The position numbers were made by a program, and so were the translations under genes. Positions 1 to 12,500 of a stretch of 64,000 bases of DNA are shown in pieces; the stretch's first letter is position 1, and each line of letters starts with the position of its first letter. The stretch is from Varroa destructor (taxonomy: Eukaryota > Arthropoda > Arachnida > Mesostigmata > Varroidae): positions 43,051,119 to 43,115,118 of the forward strand of contig NW_019211457.1 in NCBI RefSeq assembly GCF_002443255.2, written 5' to 3'. Under the pieces are notes generated by a model. It did no database searches. It saw nothing but the letters and a program-made list of their open reading frames with translations, and had not been told where the DNA came from.

Positions 1-114
1 TCAGTTAGTACCACAGTTTTGTAAATCGTTTTCTGCTCATTTTCTAGTCGATTTCGCAAGTCTTCATTCTCCGTCACTATAATAACTTGAGATTCGAGGT
101 CACGGTAGATAGAC
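1..114 (-). CDS. PGS1: PGS1 exon g (truncated by window edge)
   Basis: After acceptor TTTATAG the exon reads (R)SIYRDLESQVIIVTEN and then ENEQKTIYKTVVLT, matching the conserved HRDLEAQIAIVTEN region of PGS1. The frame is still open at base 1, so roughly the last few tens of residues and the stop codon lie outside. Confidence 0.93.
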
Positions 115-3100
115 CTATAAAAAGGAAAAAATAATTGTTAGAAAAAGAGCATAGATATTTGAGTTCCACCATACTAAGTCGTCAATCATCTACTTCTACT
201 TTTCACCTATGTGAACCACCGAAATAAATGAAGCTATATGACAGATCTAGTTATTTTTAAACTGCTATTTCAAAAAATAAGTTATTGCTCACACTTATGA
301 ATGTACTTTTAGGTAAAAAGTTATAGTGTTTACCGATATCCGAAATTCGGTGATCCAATTAGAGTCATTACAGGTTTGCTTTCACCAGGTGGATAGTACC
401 ACATGCCTTTGCCATGAAAAGTCCAACCTTCTCGGTAATATTCCCATATCCGAATACGGTCCCGAACAAATTCGGTTTTCAAGTAAAACAATTTCAATAA
501 CTGAGTATATAATACCTGAAAGGCAAATAATATTCCGAGCGAAAATAAATTTCAAACATAACATGGAGTCTAAACGTTCATGAGTAAGTCACACATTCAT
601 TGTAAAAGGAACTAGCTTTTAAAATGTATATTATTAACTACTTTAAAAAATGAACTTCAACAGTTCAATGTAGAAATGACTACGATGACAATGACGGCCA
701 ATCGATTAAATAAATGAAGGCACTCACCGGTATATAATACATGAAGCCGGGCACCTTATAGAAGCTGTTAGCCCGGGGATGGGCCGTAAGTACATCGAAT
801 GAACTCTTCCCTCGAATTATAAGATCTTCATAGTCAGGCACAAGATTAAAATAACCGGTCGCTAAACGGACCTGACTTCCTTCGGGACTCAACTTCAGTA
901 CCTCGGACGTAACCTTGTGATCATTTCCAAACTAGATGGGAGACAAAAGCAAATAAACAGAGCGCACTTACAAATGTTTCTACATTATACAACAATTGAT
1001 CGTGCAAACAAATAAAGGTTTTTACATTCGCACAAAATGAAATAATATTAATCGAAAAAGTATTGACTGTTTTTCTAGCTAAATGGCTTCAAAGTTGCAA
1101 TCTCTGCTAATATAAGTCGTGCCGGGCCGACCTTAGTATCGTTTAAAAGCCAAGATCTGACCAGCAGTAGATGTGTTAAACCTGCTTTAATTCGCACGCA
1201 TATTGATCTATGTGAATCACCTTTCGTTCCTCGTAACAAATCGTTTTAAAACTGGCGCGATTTCGTTGCGTTTCTGTAGGGTTTCCCAGATAAAGGTACA
1301 ATTAACTAAATTCGTCTGTATCAATTCGTATAGCACTAAAACGAGTTTTTTTCTGTAGGCAGCGCTTCTAAAGTAGCTTAAAATTGCTTCATAATGGATG
1401 TTTAGTTAGATGATACCGTGGCTACTCACGAGTCAATCTTATTCAACTTTCGCAATCATTTTTATCAACCTTTTACGGAACTTATCGACTACTACGCGAA
1501 GTATCCCTCATATTGAAGCTTGGAGAACGAATGGGCCAAAAGCCATTTTTCTGATAACACATCCTCACCAAAAATAACATATATTTTTTTATGGGGCTAC
1601 TCAGCATTTGTGTTTTTATTGTAGGAAAATTGTATAGTACAGTGAACATTTATTCACAGAAATTTCATTTATCTTCAAGGCGCTCTACCTTAAATCTGAA
1701 TGGAAGCATCCCACCAATTTAGGCACGTTTACTGCTGCCAGTTAATACCAACGCTGACGAGACTTTCATTACGCGAAATATGTGACTTTAAAACCATATG
1801 GCTAAAAAACGATTAATACCTTTTTCTACCAACGTATGTATACACACTTGTCATAGCGGCAATGATATTACCAGACAACAAGGCTACGATATTCGCTATT
1901 GTCGAATTGTTGTTGTTGTGTGCCATAATTACTGATATGCCTGTATACATAGTTAGAGTTTTTCAACGTTAATCTCACATACATTTAACTGGCCCATCTG
2001 CACGAGAGGGTACACATGGGTGTCAAAGGTCACCTCCTCTTCAGGCCGCTTGTTTGGTCGCACGAAGTCATTTAATAATTTTTGCGTATTTCGGATAAAT
2101 TTATCAAGCGAGGTTTGGTATGGATGCATTCGACGGGTATCGTCAATCGTAACTCGATTGGCAGAATCTAGATGGAACGAGAACTTGCCCACTGTATCGA
2201 CCAGCCTTGAGTAGTAGTTGGCCAGCTCGGGTGCGTTCTGGAATAGCACGTAGCGGTCTTGCCTCTGCTCAAAATACTGATCACTTAAATTCGCCCTGGA
2301 AATATGGACAGATTATTAAGGATAAGATTCACAAGCTTTATTATCTATGAGAATGAACAATTTCAGACCAAACTAACTATATTTAGAGTGCGTCTGAACT
2401 ATTAAAACTGTCGGTTTCGTGCGCTTTCAACGTACCCACTTAAGATGACATTATCGTCAAATATATACACCTTGATGTGTTGGAGACCAATTACTTCATT
2501 CCATTTGTGCGGTAGCCAGCGAACCAGTCCTCGTAGGAACGGACTATGGTACAACGATACTCGAACACGTTGCGAGCCAAATTCATCAATTAATGGTGTC
2601 AGCATCGTGCGTGACGAGCACTCACCGCCCCTAGAACCTCGTGTATAATCGAGAAGCACTGCCAACAAACAACATAAAAGGAAACAAACACGAGTATGGT
2701 TGTTAAATGAGTTATAAAACAATTCATCATTCAGCTTTGGCACAAATGATTTTTGTTGTCTCCGAATGGCTCGATCGAAGTTCATGGGAGGTTCATTTTT
2801 ACAGGAAGCTACCAAAGTGAATCTACCTTTACCCACTGTTCAAGGGAAAGAAATGTTATTATACGCTATGTATAATATAATTTCATGGGAAATTAACTGC
2901 TGTTATTATTATTGTTTGCAGTACCAATTGTAAAGAGCGTTCACATTTGAAGCAACGTTGACAAAAACAGCTGATACTCGAACAATATATATAAACTTAC
3001 CTGTTAGTTGAAGCTTGCCAGGGTTTTTTGCTACAGCCAGGCGTAGGTTTTGAACGAATTTCGCTTCAAGGTCACCTGTACCGAGGTATAAAGCTGCCAA

Positions 3101-3489
3101 AGTAATTCGTTTCTCCGCTTTCAATGTCAATGTCTGGAAGAAACATTCGATTAATGAGCTTAATACGGATATCGTAATTACTAGTGTACTAATCTGGTTC
3201 GTAGCCACGGCTTAATTTGCATCAGAATGCGTTCAATCATAGTTATAAATTGTGAGCAACTAGCGCATGAATTACCATTTAGAAATCCAGAAATACCATC
3301 CAGAAAACCAGAAAATATCAAGGAGGTGAAGCTCGTCAAAATCGTTATTGACTACTTACATTGAGCATCTGATAAAACTGGCTCGGTTCGTGTAGCACTT
3401 GGACGTTTTTCCCATGTACTCCAAACACAGGACCAAATCTTGAGAGCCATCGAAAATCGCTTAGAAATCCCATCTTAGCATTGAGCTCT
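1..3489 (-). CDS. PGS1: PGS1, CDP-diacylglycerol--glycerol-3-phosphate 3-phosphatidyltransferase (partial, 7 exons)
   Basis: The enzyme makes phosphatidylglycerophosphate from CDP-diacylglycerol and glycerol-3-phosphate, the committed step towards phosphatidylglycerol and cardiolipin at the mitochondrial inner membrane. It belongs to the phospholipase D superfamily. Exons in transcription order: 3489-3360, 3133-3001, 2658-2436, 2295-1983, 931-728, 515-334, 114-1, about 433 codons. All six introns (140-1051 nt) are GT...AG and the reading frame joins at every junction. Motifs seen: YLGTGDLE, LDYTRGSRG, then HKD motif 1 as HIKVYIFD (His codon 2479-2477, Lys 2473-2471, Asp 2458-2456) followed by ILSG/ANLSDQYF. 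HKD motif 2 is FHGKGMW (His codon 416-414) followed by LIGSPNFGYRS. Motif 2 lacks the Asp, as I remember for animal PGS1. The order matches human PGS1 recalled from memory. The transit peptide exon is not identified and the C-terminus lies left of base 1. No frame break is seen. Confidence 0.95.
334..515 (-). CDS. PGS1: PGS1 exon f, with HKD motif 2
   Basis: 182 nt after acceptor GCCTTTCAG. It encodes EYYREGWTFHGKGMWYYPPG and then VMTLIGSPNFGY, the second HxK catalytic box and its GSPNFG partner. The donor is CG|GTAAAC, splitting an Arg codon with the final exon seen here. Confidence 0.94.
728..931 (-). CDS. PGS1: PGS1 exon e
   Basis: 204 nt, phase 0 at both ends. It encodes FGNDHKVTSEVLKLSPEGSQ and the RLATGYFNL motif that corresponds to the TTGYFNLT stretch of animal PGS1. 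It ends FMYYIP before the donor CCG|GTGAGT. Confidence 0.94.
932..1982 (-). other. PGS1 intron 4
   Basis: A 1051-nt intron that starts GTATGT and ends CCCATCTAG on the minus strand. It is AT-rich. I see no open frame, repeat or RNA gene in it. Confidence 0.85.
1983..2295 (-). CDS. PGS1: PGS1 exon d
   Basis: It begins ANLSDQYFEQRQDRYVLFQ, completing the conserved stretch after HKD motif 1, and ends VYPLVQMGQLN. Acceptor ATATTTCCAG, donor AAAT|GTATGT. Length 313 nt (one base plus 104 codons). The following intron, 932-1982, is the longest in the gene. Confidence 0.94.
2436..2658 (-). CDS. PGS1: PGS1 exon c, with HKD motif 1
   Basis: It encodes LLDYTRGSRGG, an SRTML segment, RVRVSLYHSPFLRGL and the first HKD box HIKVYIFDDNVILSG. 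The acceptor is TTTGTTGGCAG and the donor AGTGG|GTACGT. The Gly codon is split GG/G with the next exon. A family-typical catalytic His, Lys and Asp are all present. Confidence 0.94.
3001..3133 (-). CDS. PGS1: PGS1 exon b
   Basis: It encodes TLTLKAEKRITLAALYLGTG and onward to NPGKLQLT. The acceptor is TTTCTTCCAG and the donor ACAG|GTAAGT. Length 133 nt, ending one base into a Val codon that is completed in the next exon. The YLGTGDLE motif is typical of PGS1. Confidence 0.92.
3360..3489 (-). CDS. PGS1: PGS1 exon a (most 5' exon identified)
   Basis: It encodes ...FRWLSRFGPVFGVHGKN... and ends in EPSQFYQMLN, matching the animal PGS1 region just before the first catalytic half. Donor is AAT|GTAAGT. 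The 5' boundary is set at an AG preceded by a T-rich tract (TTATTTATAG), which would put one base of a split codon first. Alternatively translation could begin at an in-frame ATG at 3473-3471 (MGFLSDF), but that leaves no mitochondrial leader, so an upstream exon is more likely. Confidence 0.8.
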
Positions 3490-5744
3490 CTATAAATAAC
3501 AAAAGGACACTTTTTTGTGAATCTCAAAATTCTCAGGCGACGTCCCGCTAGGTCACGACTATATAACGATTTTGTTTGATATTATATGCGGATAATCAAC
3601 TGTTCACGTAGATCGCTTCATATTATTGGCATACTTCAAACGAAAAACTTAGGTAATCTGGCGTTCTGGTAGATGGTTCTATATGCCTCATTTCGATGAA
3701 TCGTCTATTGCTAATTCAACTATATATTACCTATACGCTTGTGAGATCGTTCGTTGTAAAACGGTAACTCGCCTTCGCAGTGTTCTTCCGAAACTGTCTG
3801 TGGTAACCTGCGCAACAACCGATGTTTTGGTAAGTGATCAGGTCACAGCAAACTGCTGTAAATATTCCTGTCTGCCCTGTTAATTTTGCAAAGAATAATC
3901 TAAATATAGATGTAGGCATTAATGATCCAAGAAAGTTTGGAAAATCGCGTACAGGAAACAAGGGATTTCTTAATGGTGCAAAAAACAAAAATATGCTGAT
4001 AACACATATTAAATCGAGTGTTTGTAAATAAACACCAAATGTTTTATGTCACTTGCAACTTATTAAATTGCATGTTCATTCAAGATTATCTATACTGCTA
4101 TTGTCCTTTTTGTTTCATCATTAAGCAGGCCTTCGCGAGACTTCAAAATGCAAAAGGCTATGTCAAAGTAATGAGCCCCACGTTATGGCGGAACTCAGCA
4201 CTGAAAATATAATCAGAAATAAATAAAAAATGGCGCTGGTGCCAAAGTACCACATATTTTCAATTTGATCACTAACTGACTAGAGGCTTCGATTTACATT
4301 TTATCTTCTCAAATGAAGTCAGATATCTTTAAAACATTTAGATGTAGTACATTCTAAATGCGTGGACACTTTAGCTGCCAGTAAAACGATCCGAAAAACA
4401 ACTATTGTTGTGCAGCTCAATTAGACTGCAATATCGAGCTTTATGTGAGTGAGTTCCTAGACGATTAATTATATCTGCTATAGTGCTAACAAAAATTAGC
4501 CATACTATCTAAACCGTGCAACTTTGCACTGCGCTTCTGCTTCATTGTTTCTTACGTATTGAGTGTAACTGATGAGGGTAACATTTTTATCCATGTAAAT
4601 TAATAATAGAGGCTTCGAATGATCTTAATCAATGCTTGCATGTCATGCGAAAAGAACTTTACGTCGTGTTAGAATGAACCTAAAACATACATATGTGTCT
4701 TTCCAGAATGCACTTTTGAACACCTTCATGTGCCTTCCTGTAATAGGGGAAGCACGGTTCTGAAAAAAATACGACGCAATGCTAACGCACTTATTCAATA
4801 CAATTTTCTAGAATTCTAACACAACAATGACCTTAGTATACAAACACTATTAATTTGCCGCATATATATTCAACGAATTTCAGACAGTACTTGATTTTTC
4901 AGCTGGTCCATCAAAACACCGATTTCCTGTCATTCAAGATTTCGTCAATATTCCCCTTGTTGATCACTCGTTTAATTAATAGTATCACAAGTACTATTCT
5001 CTATATATTATCTCAAACAGGAGAATATCTTGCGCAGTGGGACACTGGCAGCTCATACAGTTCTGTTTAGAGTTTTCGCGCAGACCACCAAGTACCGCGC
5101 AAAAGCTGATTAGGTCGCGCATATTCTAAAAGCCTGCTAGCTAGGCAATGCCCTTTGCAAAAGTCATAGTTCAGACTTTCGAGCTACCCTTAAGCCGGCG
5201 ACCCTGTTGGCATACGCTACAAAGCTACCAAACAATGACCTACCTTCAGGTTTTAACAGGCCTTCGGGCCAGCACGGACACAAACAAAATTTCTCCTTCT
5301 CCAATTAGGTTTGAACCCTTTTGTTGGGCCTTCCCGACATCCCGCCGGTAGCATCACATAAAGAATTATAGCAAGGAAATACAGATGGGCGGCGCCATCT
5401 TGTCTAGATGTTCTAATAAACGCGGCGTTTTTTGAAAAACCTGAGTGTGGAACTCTCGCCTGCTACGTGCCGAATATTATTTATAAAAACACAGGCCACG
5501 TATAGATAGCAATCTACATATAAAATAAATTAAGGCTGATTTAAAAATACGATACAATTACTACTTCGACAGGTGGCCTAACCTTAGTAATCTAGCAAAA
5601 TTAAAAAATATAAAAAGACTTGCATAGGGTATCAAACTTACTTAGCATTGTTTAATCCTGATATAAAAAATGTTTCCAAAGGAATTTGGATTCTTCGTTC
5701 TACTAAATAAATAAAGTAAATAATATAAAACAAGTATATTTCTT

Positions 5745-5787
5745 TAAATTATAGTCAAAAAAGTATACCTTTTTTGACTATAATTTA
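5745..5787. repeat. Perfect 19-bp inverted repeat, 5-nt loop
   Basis: Arms 5745-5763 (starting TAAATTATAGTC) and 5769-5787 are exact reverse complements around a TATAC spacer. The function is unknown. It is too short for a mariner-type element and no terminal duplication is apparent. Confidence 0.9.
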
Positions 5788-6968
5788 TTTATTAGACTTT
5801 TTTATTAACCTTCTTTATTATTTTCTGAACCAAAAATGAGATTAACAAATTAATTCAGTCAATAACCAATTAGCTTTCAACTACATTTAGAAAAATTTCC
5901 TGGGTAACTTGTATGTTAAAGGGATCTAAAAAGGTTTGATTTAAAAAAAATACGTTTAGCTGATATAATATTTTACTCCATTCAGCTTTTTTAAAGATTA
6001 TATAAAATACCATGAAATCAAATTATTCATCATTAAATGCTGAATTATTCTTTATTAAAGTTATAAGTGATTAGTGTATAAAGTCAAGTAATACAACATG
6101 TGTAATGCTACATAGAAAAGTGAAACTTTGTACTGTGCCAGCAATTGCTGATTTCTTCCAATCACAATTTTATTGATCTGGAAATTACTGCCAGTCACTT
6201 TCCGTTGTTCTCAAATAAAAACTGGAATACCTTAGAACCGTAATTATCGAAGCCCCATATGGCCATTTTCCAGGATGTAATCCTGGTGATCAAAACGCAG
6301 AAGGATACGTAAAACTGAGCAACTTGATTTTTGGATTCATATTAAATAGAACTTCGAAAAACAATGCTATGTATTACAAAATTTGAATTCGAACCCAATC
6401 GCTACCCTTAACTGCACTTGAGAAAAGCTAAAATAGCCTAGCTTAAATAAAAGATCCCTAATTTACTTTTATAAAAAAAAAATCCAGATTATTACTATAA
6501 TAGTTAAGTAGCTTTATATATAAAACATTCGATCTAAAACTAAGCCAAAATTGGCTAAAGAGGGTTCCAGTTACATTTTTCGCGTATATCCTTAAAAATT
6601 TTCAATGGCGAGAGCCTTATCGAGTTTACACTCAATACTCACTTCAACTGGTCTAATGCTTATTGCTACAGTCGAAAATACCATTTTTGTTTTTCTACTA
6701 GACGATATTGAATTGGCGACAAACTAAAAGTTAAAGGCCTTTATTATGGAAAACAACATATAAGTATTTCCACTAAATAGGCTAAATTTGTGTCGACATT
6801 AAGAGCTGAGCAAGTCGCACGAAATTAATAATATCGAAACAGCAAATTATTACTTTTTTTTTACCACTGCTCCGTTTTTACGTGAGAAAATTGAAATGGT
6901 ACTAGTTAACTGTAAAAGAATGCAAATGATTTTAACGCAATAGGCAAATGTTGGACTTGATGTGTGAG

Positions 6969-7004
6969 TAGGTTTATGAATCATGCTTCTGGTTCATAAA
7001 CCTA
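6969..7004. repeat. Hairpin, 15-bp arms, 6-nt loop
   Basis: Arm TAGGTTTATGAATCA (6969-6983) pairs with 6990-7004, with one T/G position and otherwise exact. The loop is TGCTTC. Confidence 0.8.
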
Positions 7005-7551
7005 GGCAGTTAACTTCAAACTGAGAATGGCGACTGTTGAACATTTGGGACATAGGAAAAATAAAACATCTACAAAAGGCAAGTTACAAATATGTGTACG
7101 GGGTCGATAGGGTCATCTGGAATACAATTTTCTTAACGTGACCATTTAAACAACAGTGGTCACAGGGCAGAAACGTACTTATAGTCGAAGCGAAGGTAGG
7201 GCTACAGAAGCCACTAATAATTTCAGTCATTTAACAAAGCTAGAAAGAAAATGCTTATTGTCACAGAAAGGGCCGTGATTAAGGCTAGAGAAGGTGACTC
7301 AGCATAATGATTTATCTCGAAAATAAATATCATATCTAATCCATCGTGGATTATTGTGGATCTCTGAGGCGCAGTGCGAAACCGAGTTCTGAATGCGCCA
7401 ATTATCGGCATTTCCAGGAGTTCAAGGACAGTATCTCAAAAACGCATCGCACTCCCATATAGTAGACTTGATCACAACAACGTGTCTAACTATCGAGGAG
7501 TCCTACGAGTTTGATATAAAAACGTGTCTATATTTTTTAACCTTAGAAGTA

Positions 7552-7570
7552 ATATATATATATATATATA
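7552..7570. repeat. (TA)n microsatellite
   Basis: Uninterrupted alternating A and T. Confidence 0.95.
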
Positions 7571-8177
7571 GTGAAAAGTTTCAAATTGTCAAGAGGTTTT
7601 TGTCCCACCCTACATATACAACCGCTAGAATAGTCAAATAGTATAACTGAATACGGCGGCTTCTCTAAAACGCTTTGTAATAGACGCAACTCATTCAGAA
7701 AAATTTACCTTATATTTTGTTTCGTCAAATCAGGTGTGAGAAATGCACAAAATAGCCCCATATTTAGATATATGGTCAAAAAGCTCCAGTCGACTAACAT
7801 CGAGTTTTTGGCTCTGGCATATTTCAAGGATGCTACAAGTTTTACAATAGGTTTTATTAAAAAAAAAAAACGTTTTTTTTTTGTTAAAATCAATGAAGAG
7901 CCCTGGAGCTCTATTTTCTGTGTTGTAGCGACTTTGCTTTTGACCCTAAATCCACCTTCTTTCTAATCGTAAATATATTTTAAAGAGAATGCATTAATAA
8001 ATCGTTTCGAATTAGCAATATTTTGTATACGTAAAAAACAGCAAAGGTTTTGAGATAGAAATGATCACCATGGACTACCCAGACAATAAACCTATGAAAA
8101 GCGGAAATAAGTGCCCCAAGCAGAAAATCTTAACATATCATTTTAATAATTTCCATTCTGTTCCTTTAAAACGACTT

Positions 8178-9500
8178 ATGTGTTTCGTAACCTTCTTTTG
8201 TCTCTCACTCCGTTTGCTCCCCTCCCATGTCGCCGTCGTGCCCTCTCCACTTCGACACCCATCGCCCGCCCGCCCTTTCCGAATATTATCGAAATAGTAG
8301 TATGAATGAGCACAGTAGGAATGATAATACTGCTGACTAGCTAATTCGGAAAATCTGACTGCTCGTAGTAGCTGTCAATCTGGCTGTCGCCGCGCGGTTT
8401 TCATGGCAACAGGGCCGTGTTTTTGACTGAAAGCAGTTCGCACAGTAACAACACTGTCTTGCGCTCTTCTCGATTGCACTAGCGAGTCAGCAATCTCTAT
8501 GGTGCTTCCTCGGTGTGTTCTCTGCCTAGCCAGTCTACCTACCACTCATCTGTACCGTGTAGCGCCCGACCACGAGACAGAGACCTAATGCTAACAGGTT
8601 ACCACCAGTAGCGGTACCACGAATCTACTGCCTCCCGTACCTTTGCCTGGCCGTGTAGTCTCCGGCCTAAGACAGGCCGGTTCCAGTGCTATTAATGTCA
8701 GCAGTTTGACACAGCCATGAGCTGCGTTGCCTCTGGTGCCGAGTGGCTGTGAGTACCATTAGTGCCATTGCGGCAAGCGGCCGCTGCTGCCGCCGCCGCC
8801 GGCGCCGTCGTCACTCTCATTCTGGGAAGAGTCGTTTGCGTTCTCTCTCTTCCTTGCGGTAGCGGCTGCAGTAGTGTCTGTATCGGCAGCAGTTCGGTGC
8901 ACGATCCCGCACGCCGCGAGGCGTACACGCTTTGGCTGAGTTTCCCGGACAGACAAACAGACCGTCCGTCGAGGTAGCCGGCCGGCAGCAGAAGTAGCGA
9001 CTCCCTCGCTAATCGATAGCCGCTGGTGATAGAGTAGTCGGAGTTTGCGGCTCGCGTATTTCAGATCTTATTGGATTGGAAGTTTGATTTGTTAAGACGA
9101 AGAAAGACGCGGTGCTTTGACGTGCAGTGTCATGTAGTATTGTTGTGCGCAGATTTGATCCGCTCGCAGAAAGTCAGGTGTGTACGCGCTAAGTAGCCGC
9201 TTACTGCTGTCTGTTGTCTGTTTCCCGCATACGGTGCTGTTGATAGTGGCGTTGATGGTGACTGAAGATAGGTTTGTCACCATTAAGTGGCTCCTTCTAG
9301 TACGGATAGCTGCAAGGGTGTTCGTGGTCGTATGTTAGTGGGTCAGCTAGTGATAGCCCAGTTTAATTCTTGAGCGTCTCCGCCATGCGTGCTGACGCCA
9401 GTCTATCAGTGTTTCCTATAGAGACTATGCAGCGGTAGGTTTCACTCGAAAATACAGCCGGCAGAAGTAACGAAATAATTGGAACGAAATTGGAGAGCGC
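8178..9500 (+). promoter_or_regulatory. G+C-richer, CpG-bearing block; candidate promoter or 5' UTR exon
   Basis: This block is visibly richer in G+C and CpG than the sequence either side. It includes CCGCGCGG near 8390, a GCC-repeat tract, and long runs of mixed, TA-poor sequence of the kind seen in arthropod 5' UTRs. No long open frame supports a protein. It could be the distal promoter or first exon of the glycosyltransferase at 51.8 kb, or of PGS1 in the other direction. Neither link can be shown from sequence alone. A good donor (AAAG|GTACGT) occurs downstream at 10805 on the plus strand. Confidence 0.25.
8778..8810. repeat. GCC/GCT trinucleotide-rich tract
   Basis: An imperfect run of GCC and GCT units. 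It gives a short polyalanine in overlapping open frames on both strands, which are most likely not translated. Confidence 0.8.
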
Positions 9501-12500
9501 GTGCAATATGCTTGACTATGATAGTCTCCTATTAAAAAAAATATTTGTGTGCCAAGTTGTTACAGCGGCCCGTTCTATTTTCTTTCAAATGTTGTGGCCA
9601 CATATTTCTCAGCGCGGCCTTAAAGCCCCTTCACTGACGAAGCTATTAGGTGCCATTCAATCGCCAGTGTTCCTAGCAGAGCTGTCACTCGTCGCCTGAT
9701 AATCTCCCTCGGTGCGTGGCCGTGACGACGCCAAACGTTGCGACCTAATGGAGCAATTGCGAACTGTCTTTTTCGCAGAGCATCTGGATAACAACACTGA
9801 GAGCAGCACCTATTTTTGCAAGTTTTCCTGCATTCTAGCTTCTCTTATCGATAATCAGTGCCATAACCGCTATTCACCCGCCGCCTAACTCGGGTCAAGG
9901 GTATCACTTGTGTAAACACCCAGATGGACAACATGAACAACAAGCGAAAATAAAAGAAGTATTTCGAAATGACATCGAAATGGTAGACGCATGTTTGTCG
10001 CATTGGGCTTTGTGGTAGCGCGATACTGTTCGTGATTACTCGATCGTGTCTGTAACAACGATAAGAGTAATTGCTGCGCAGAAGAGTTCCCTTATGCGTG
10101 GCATGAAATTGAATCGGATCTAGAAGCGTTACTCGTGAGTACTAGCTGGGTCGAAAAATCTCCGCCACCTCGTCAGAATTTTGGCATCTTCAACAGCTGT
10201 TTGCTTGTACACGTTGGTGGCTACCAGGCAATTTGCCGCCAATAGTCAGTCAGTCTTTTGGATGACGGGACGTCGATACTCTGCTGTACTACTGCAATAA
10301 CAGCTGAAGACGAAAAAATAAAAGAACAAAAAATGTATACGCCACGCCGTTTACTGATGGCGTGTGGCGTTTGAACACGACCCAAACAAAATTCATTGGC
10401 ACAGCTCAAAGATAACAGATAGTCGAAAAATTGCCTGCCAAAGCTTCGAGCGGTACGCTGTATCGCCTGGCAGCAATGCATTCAGAGATATTGGTATCAT
10501 ATCTTATTGGTACCTCGTCTATTCATGAGTTGTATGCGATTCATTTGAAGACGGTGGTGCATGCAGGTTGTTTTTCATTCCCCTAGAATCAAGCCTCGAA
10601 CGGAGACAACAGGAGTGACTTTAATCGCCGTTATTTGTTTATCATTGTTGGACAACTAAAATTCGAGAATGGAACTCGATTCGGAGTCCTACGAGTGCGT
10701 TTTACGCGCTGCTACGCGGGATACCTCTGGCTGATTGAGACGGCTACCGTCGTGCCGCCGATCAAGACCATTGCATGCACGAAGAAAGCACCATGCGATA
10801 AAAGGTACGTCACTAAATGCTTATAATAGGTGCTTAGGTAACGGCGGGGAGATGTCGACTATGACGGTAATACTGGTTCAAGACTGGTCGAGTGCTCACG
10901 TCATTGTGTAGGACACAGGCTCGCAGCACTTGCTTGCCCCCTTTATTATTGATAATTCTTATTAGAGCTGCTTCACTCCTCGAAGACATACACTAAATAG
11001 ACGGAATGATACAACGTACTGAGGTCACATGTGCATAGGGTGTTACCCGATAACGTTCAAGTTTACGTCGTTCATTCAACAAATATAAGCTGGCCGGCCG
11101 TCACGGTCATGACGAGTTTGATTAGCAGCGAACTCGCTTCCGTTCGAGTCGTCTTTTTTTCGCATATATGTGCGGGTTCCATTTTCGGTTATTCAATCTA
11201 GAACGCCATCAGGTGGTGGGGAAAATTTGGGGGGAGACGAATCATGCACGTTAGCGGGAAAATATCATAAGCTAACTTGACGCTGCGCTGCGTCGACGCA
11301 TCCTGTCGATATCCGTAATTTAATACTAAAAGCTGAACTTTTTCAATGTGCTTTAATCAGCTGGGTAGCTGATTTTTTTAGATAGCGAAAAACGCCGATA
11401 CGAGAATCTTTGTCGGGCTTTTACAGCCCCGTCTTGATCAAGATAGTCTGACGCAATATACTAATGTAAAATTCAACTTTTTACTGTTAAATTATTTCTC
11501 CAAGGACACTGACACGACATGGTGGTACAGCGTTGCTTTCTGCTGTTTTTCTGGTATTAGCCAAAACGCGCTGTTATATGTTTGAAATAGGCCGTTTAAC
11601 CTCATAGCGTCCGCACCACATAGTGATACGCGGAAAAAAATAAGGACGACCAACGGGAAGCGAGTTCGTTGCTAATCGGAATCTTTCTGAGGTATGACGG
11701 CAAACACCTTACGTGCGTTTAACGAATACATTAAGCTTAAACGTAGACGTGACGTGGTTCATTAGGTAAACCAAGGGCGCATTGTTGCTATCTTCTCCCC
11801 TAATAACCAACCGATTACGAGTTTGTTTCTAGTTGATTTTACCTACCAGTATTACCTATGAATAGTATTAATATTCTATCAGCTTTGTACTGCGTTCAGA
11901 TTTCAGATCACTTTGGTACTGATATTAAAAAAGAATCAATCGGACACACGGTTGTTCGTTAATCTTGCGTTACTGTCTCGCATAGATTTTGCTTCGAGTT
12001 GGTGAGGACCTACACCAATTTAAAGGTTGCGAACCTTAGCGCCTTGTTCGCAGTTAAACTATTGCTATTAGTGTTTCGTATGGCTACAAGAATACAAGCA
12101 CGAGTGTATATTACACTGCACTAACTCTATGCATGCTTTTATATCATTTACTCTATACCTGTCGTCAGAAGCTCAAAAAACAAGCCAGTACAGTTTAGCG
12201 TCCGATCGATTGTTTTCGATAACCGAGCGCTTCGGTCGCTTTGGCAATCGCTGAGGCAGGGCTAAGCTTGGGGAACGGTGTTGCCTTTTCCGACTACGCT
12301 ATCGCAGTTCTGTATACTATAATAGCAGGCTATCGGTTTGAGTAATTACGACCTGAAAAAGAGAAGGAAACACAGACACGAACGACACGTTTGCTAAGTC
12401 CTCTGGACAAGCGGTGCGTGTTAAGTCTGATGGTAGAGTTTGAAGAAAACGGTTTTGCGCTGTTTGTGAACTGCCAGTGTACACGTAAAGCTGACGTCGT

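Larger units (their letters stand above)
3490..8177. other. Non-coding stretch upstream of PGS1 exon a
   Basis: AT-rich DNA with no open frame I can assign. The missing PGS1 first exon may lie here. An open frame on the minus strand around 3988-3731 is rich in Phe, Leu and Arg like a transit peptide, but it begins at TTG and I could not connect it. Two hairpins and one TA tract inside are listed separately. Confidence 0.6.

Noticed and set aside
3731..3988. Possible transit-peptide exon of PGS1 on the minus strand
   Set aside because: Rich in Phe, Leu and Arg, but it begins at TTG and no donor could be joined in frame to exon a.
6380..6440. tRNA gene suggested by GGGTTCGAATTC on the minus strand
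   Set aside because: No A box at the right distance and no cloverleaf.
8762..8977. Alanine-rich open frames on both strands
   Set aside because: They arise from a GCC trinucleotide tract. Three overlapping frames on two strands argue against a protein.
11346..11378. Hairpin followed by T7, like a bacterial terminator
   Set aside because: This is animal nuclear DNA, the stem is only 8 bp and no gene precedes it.
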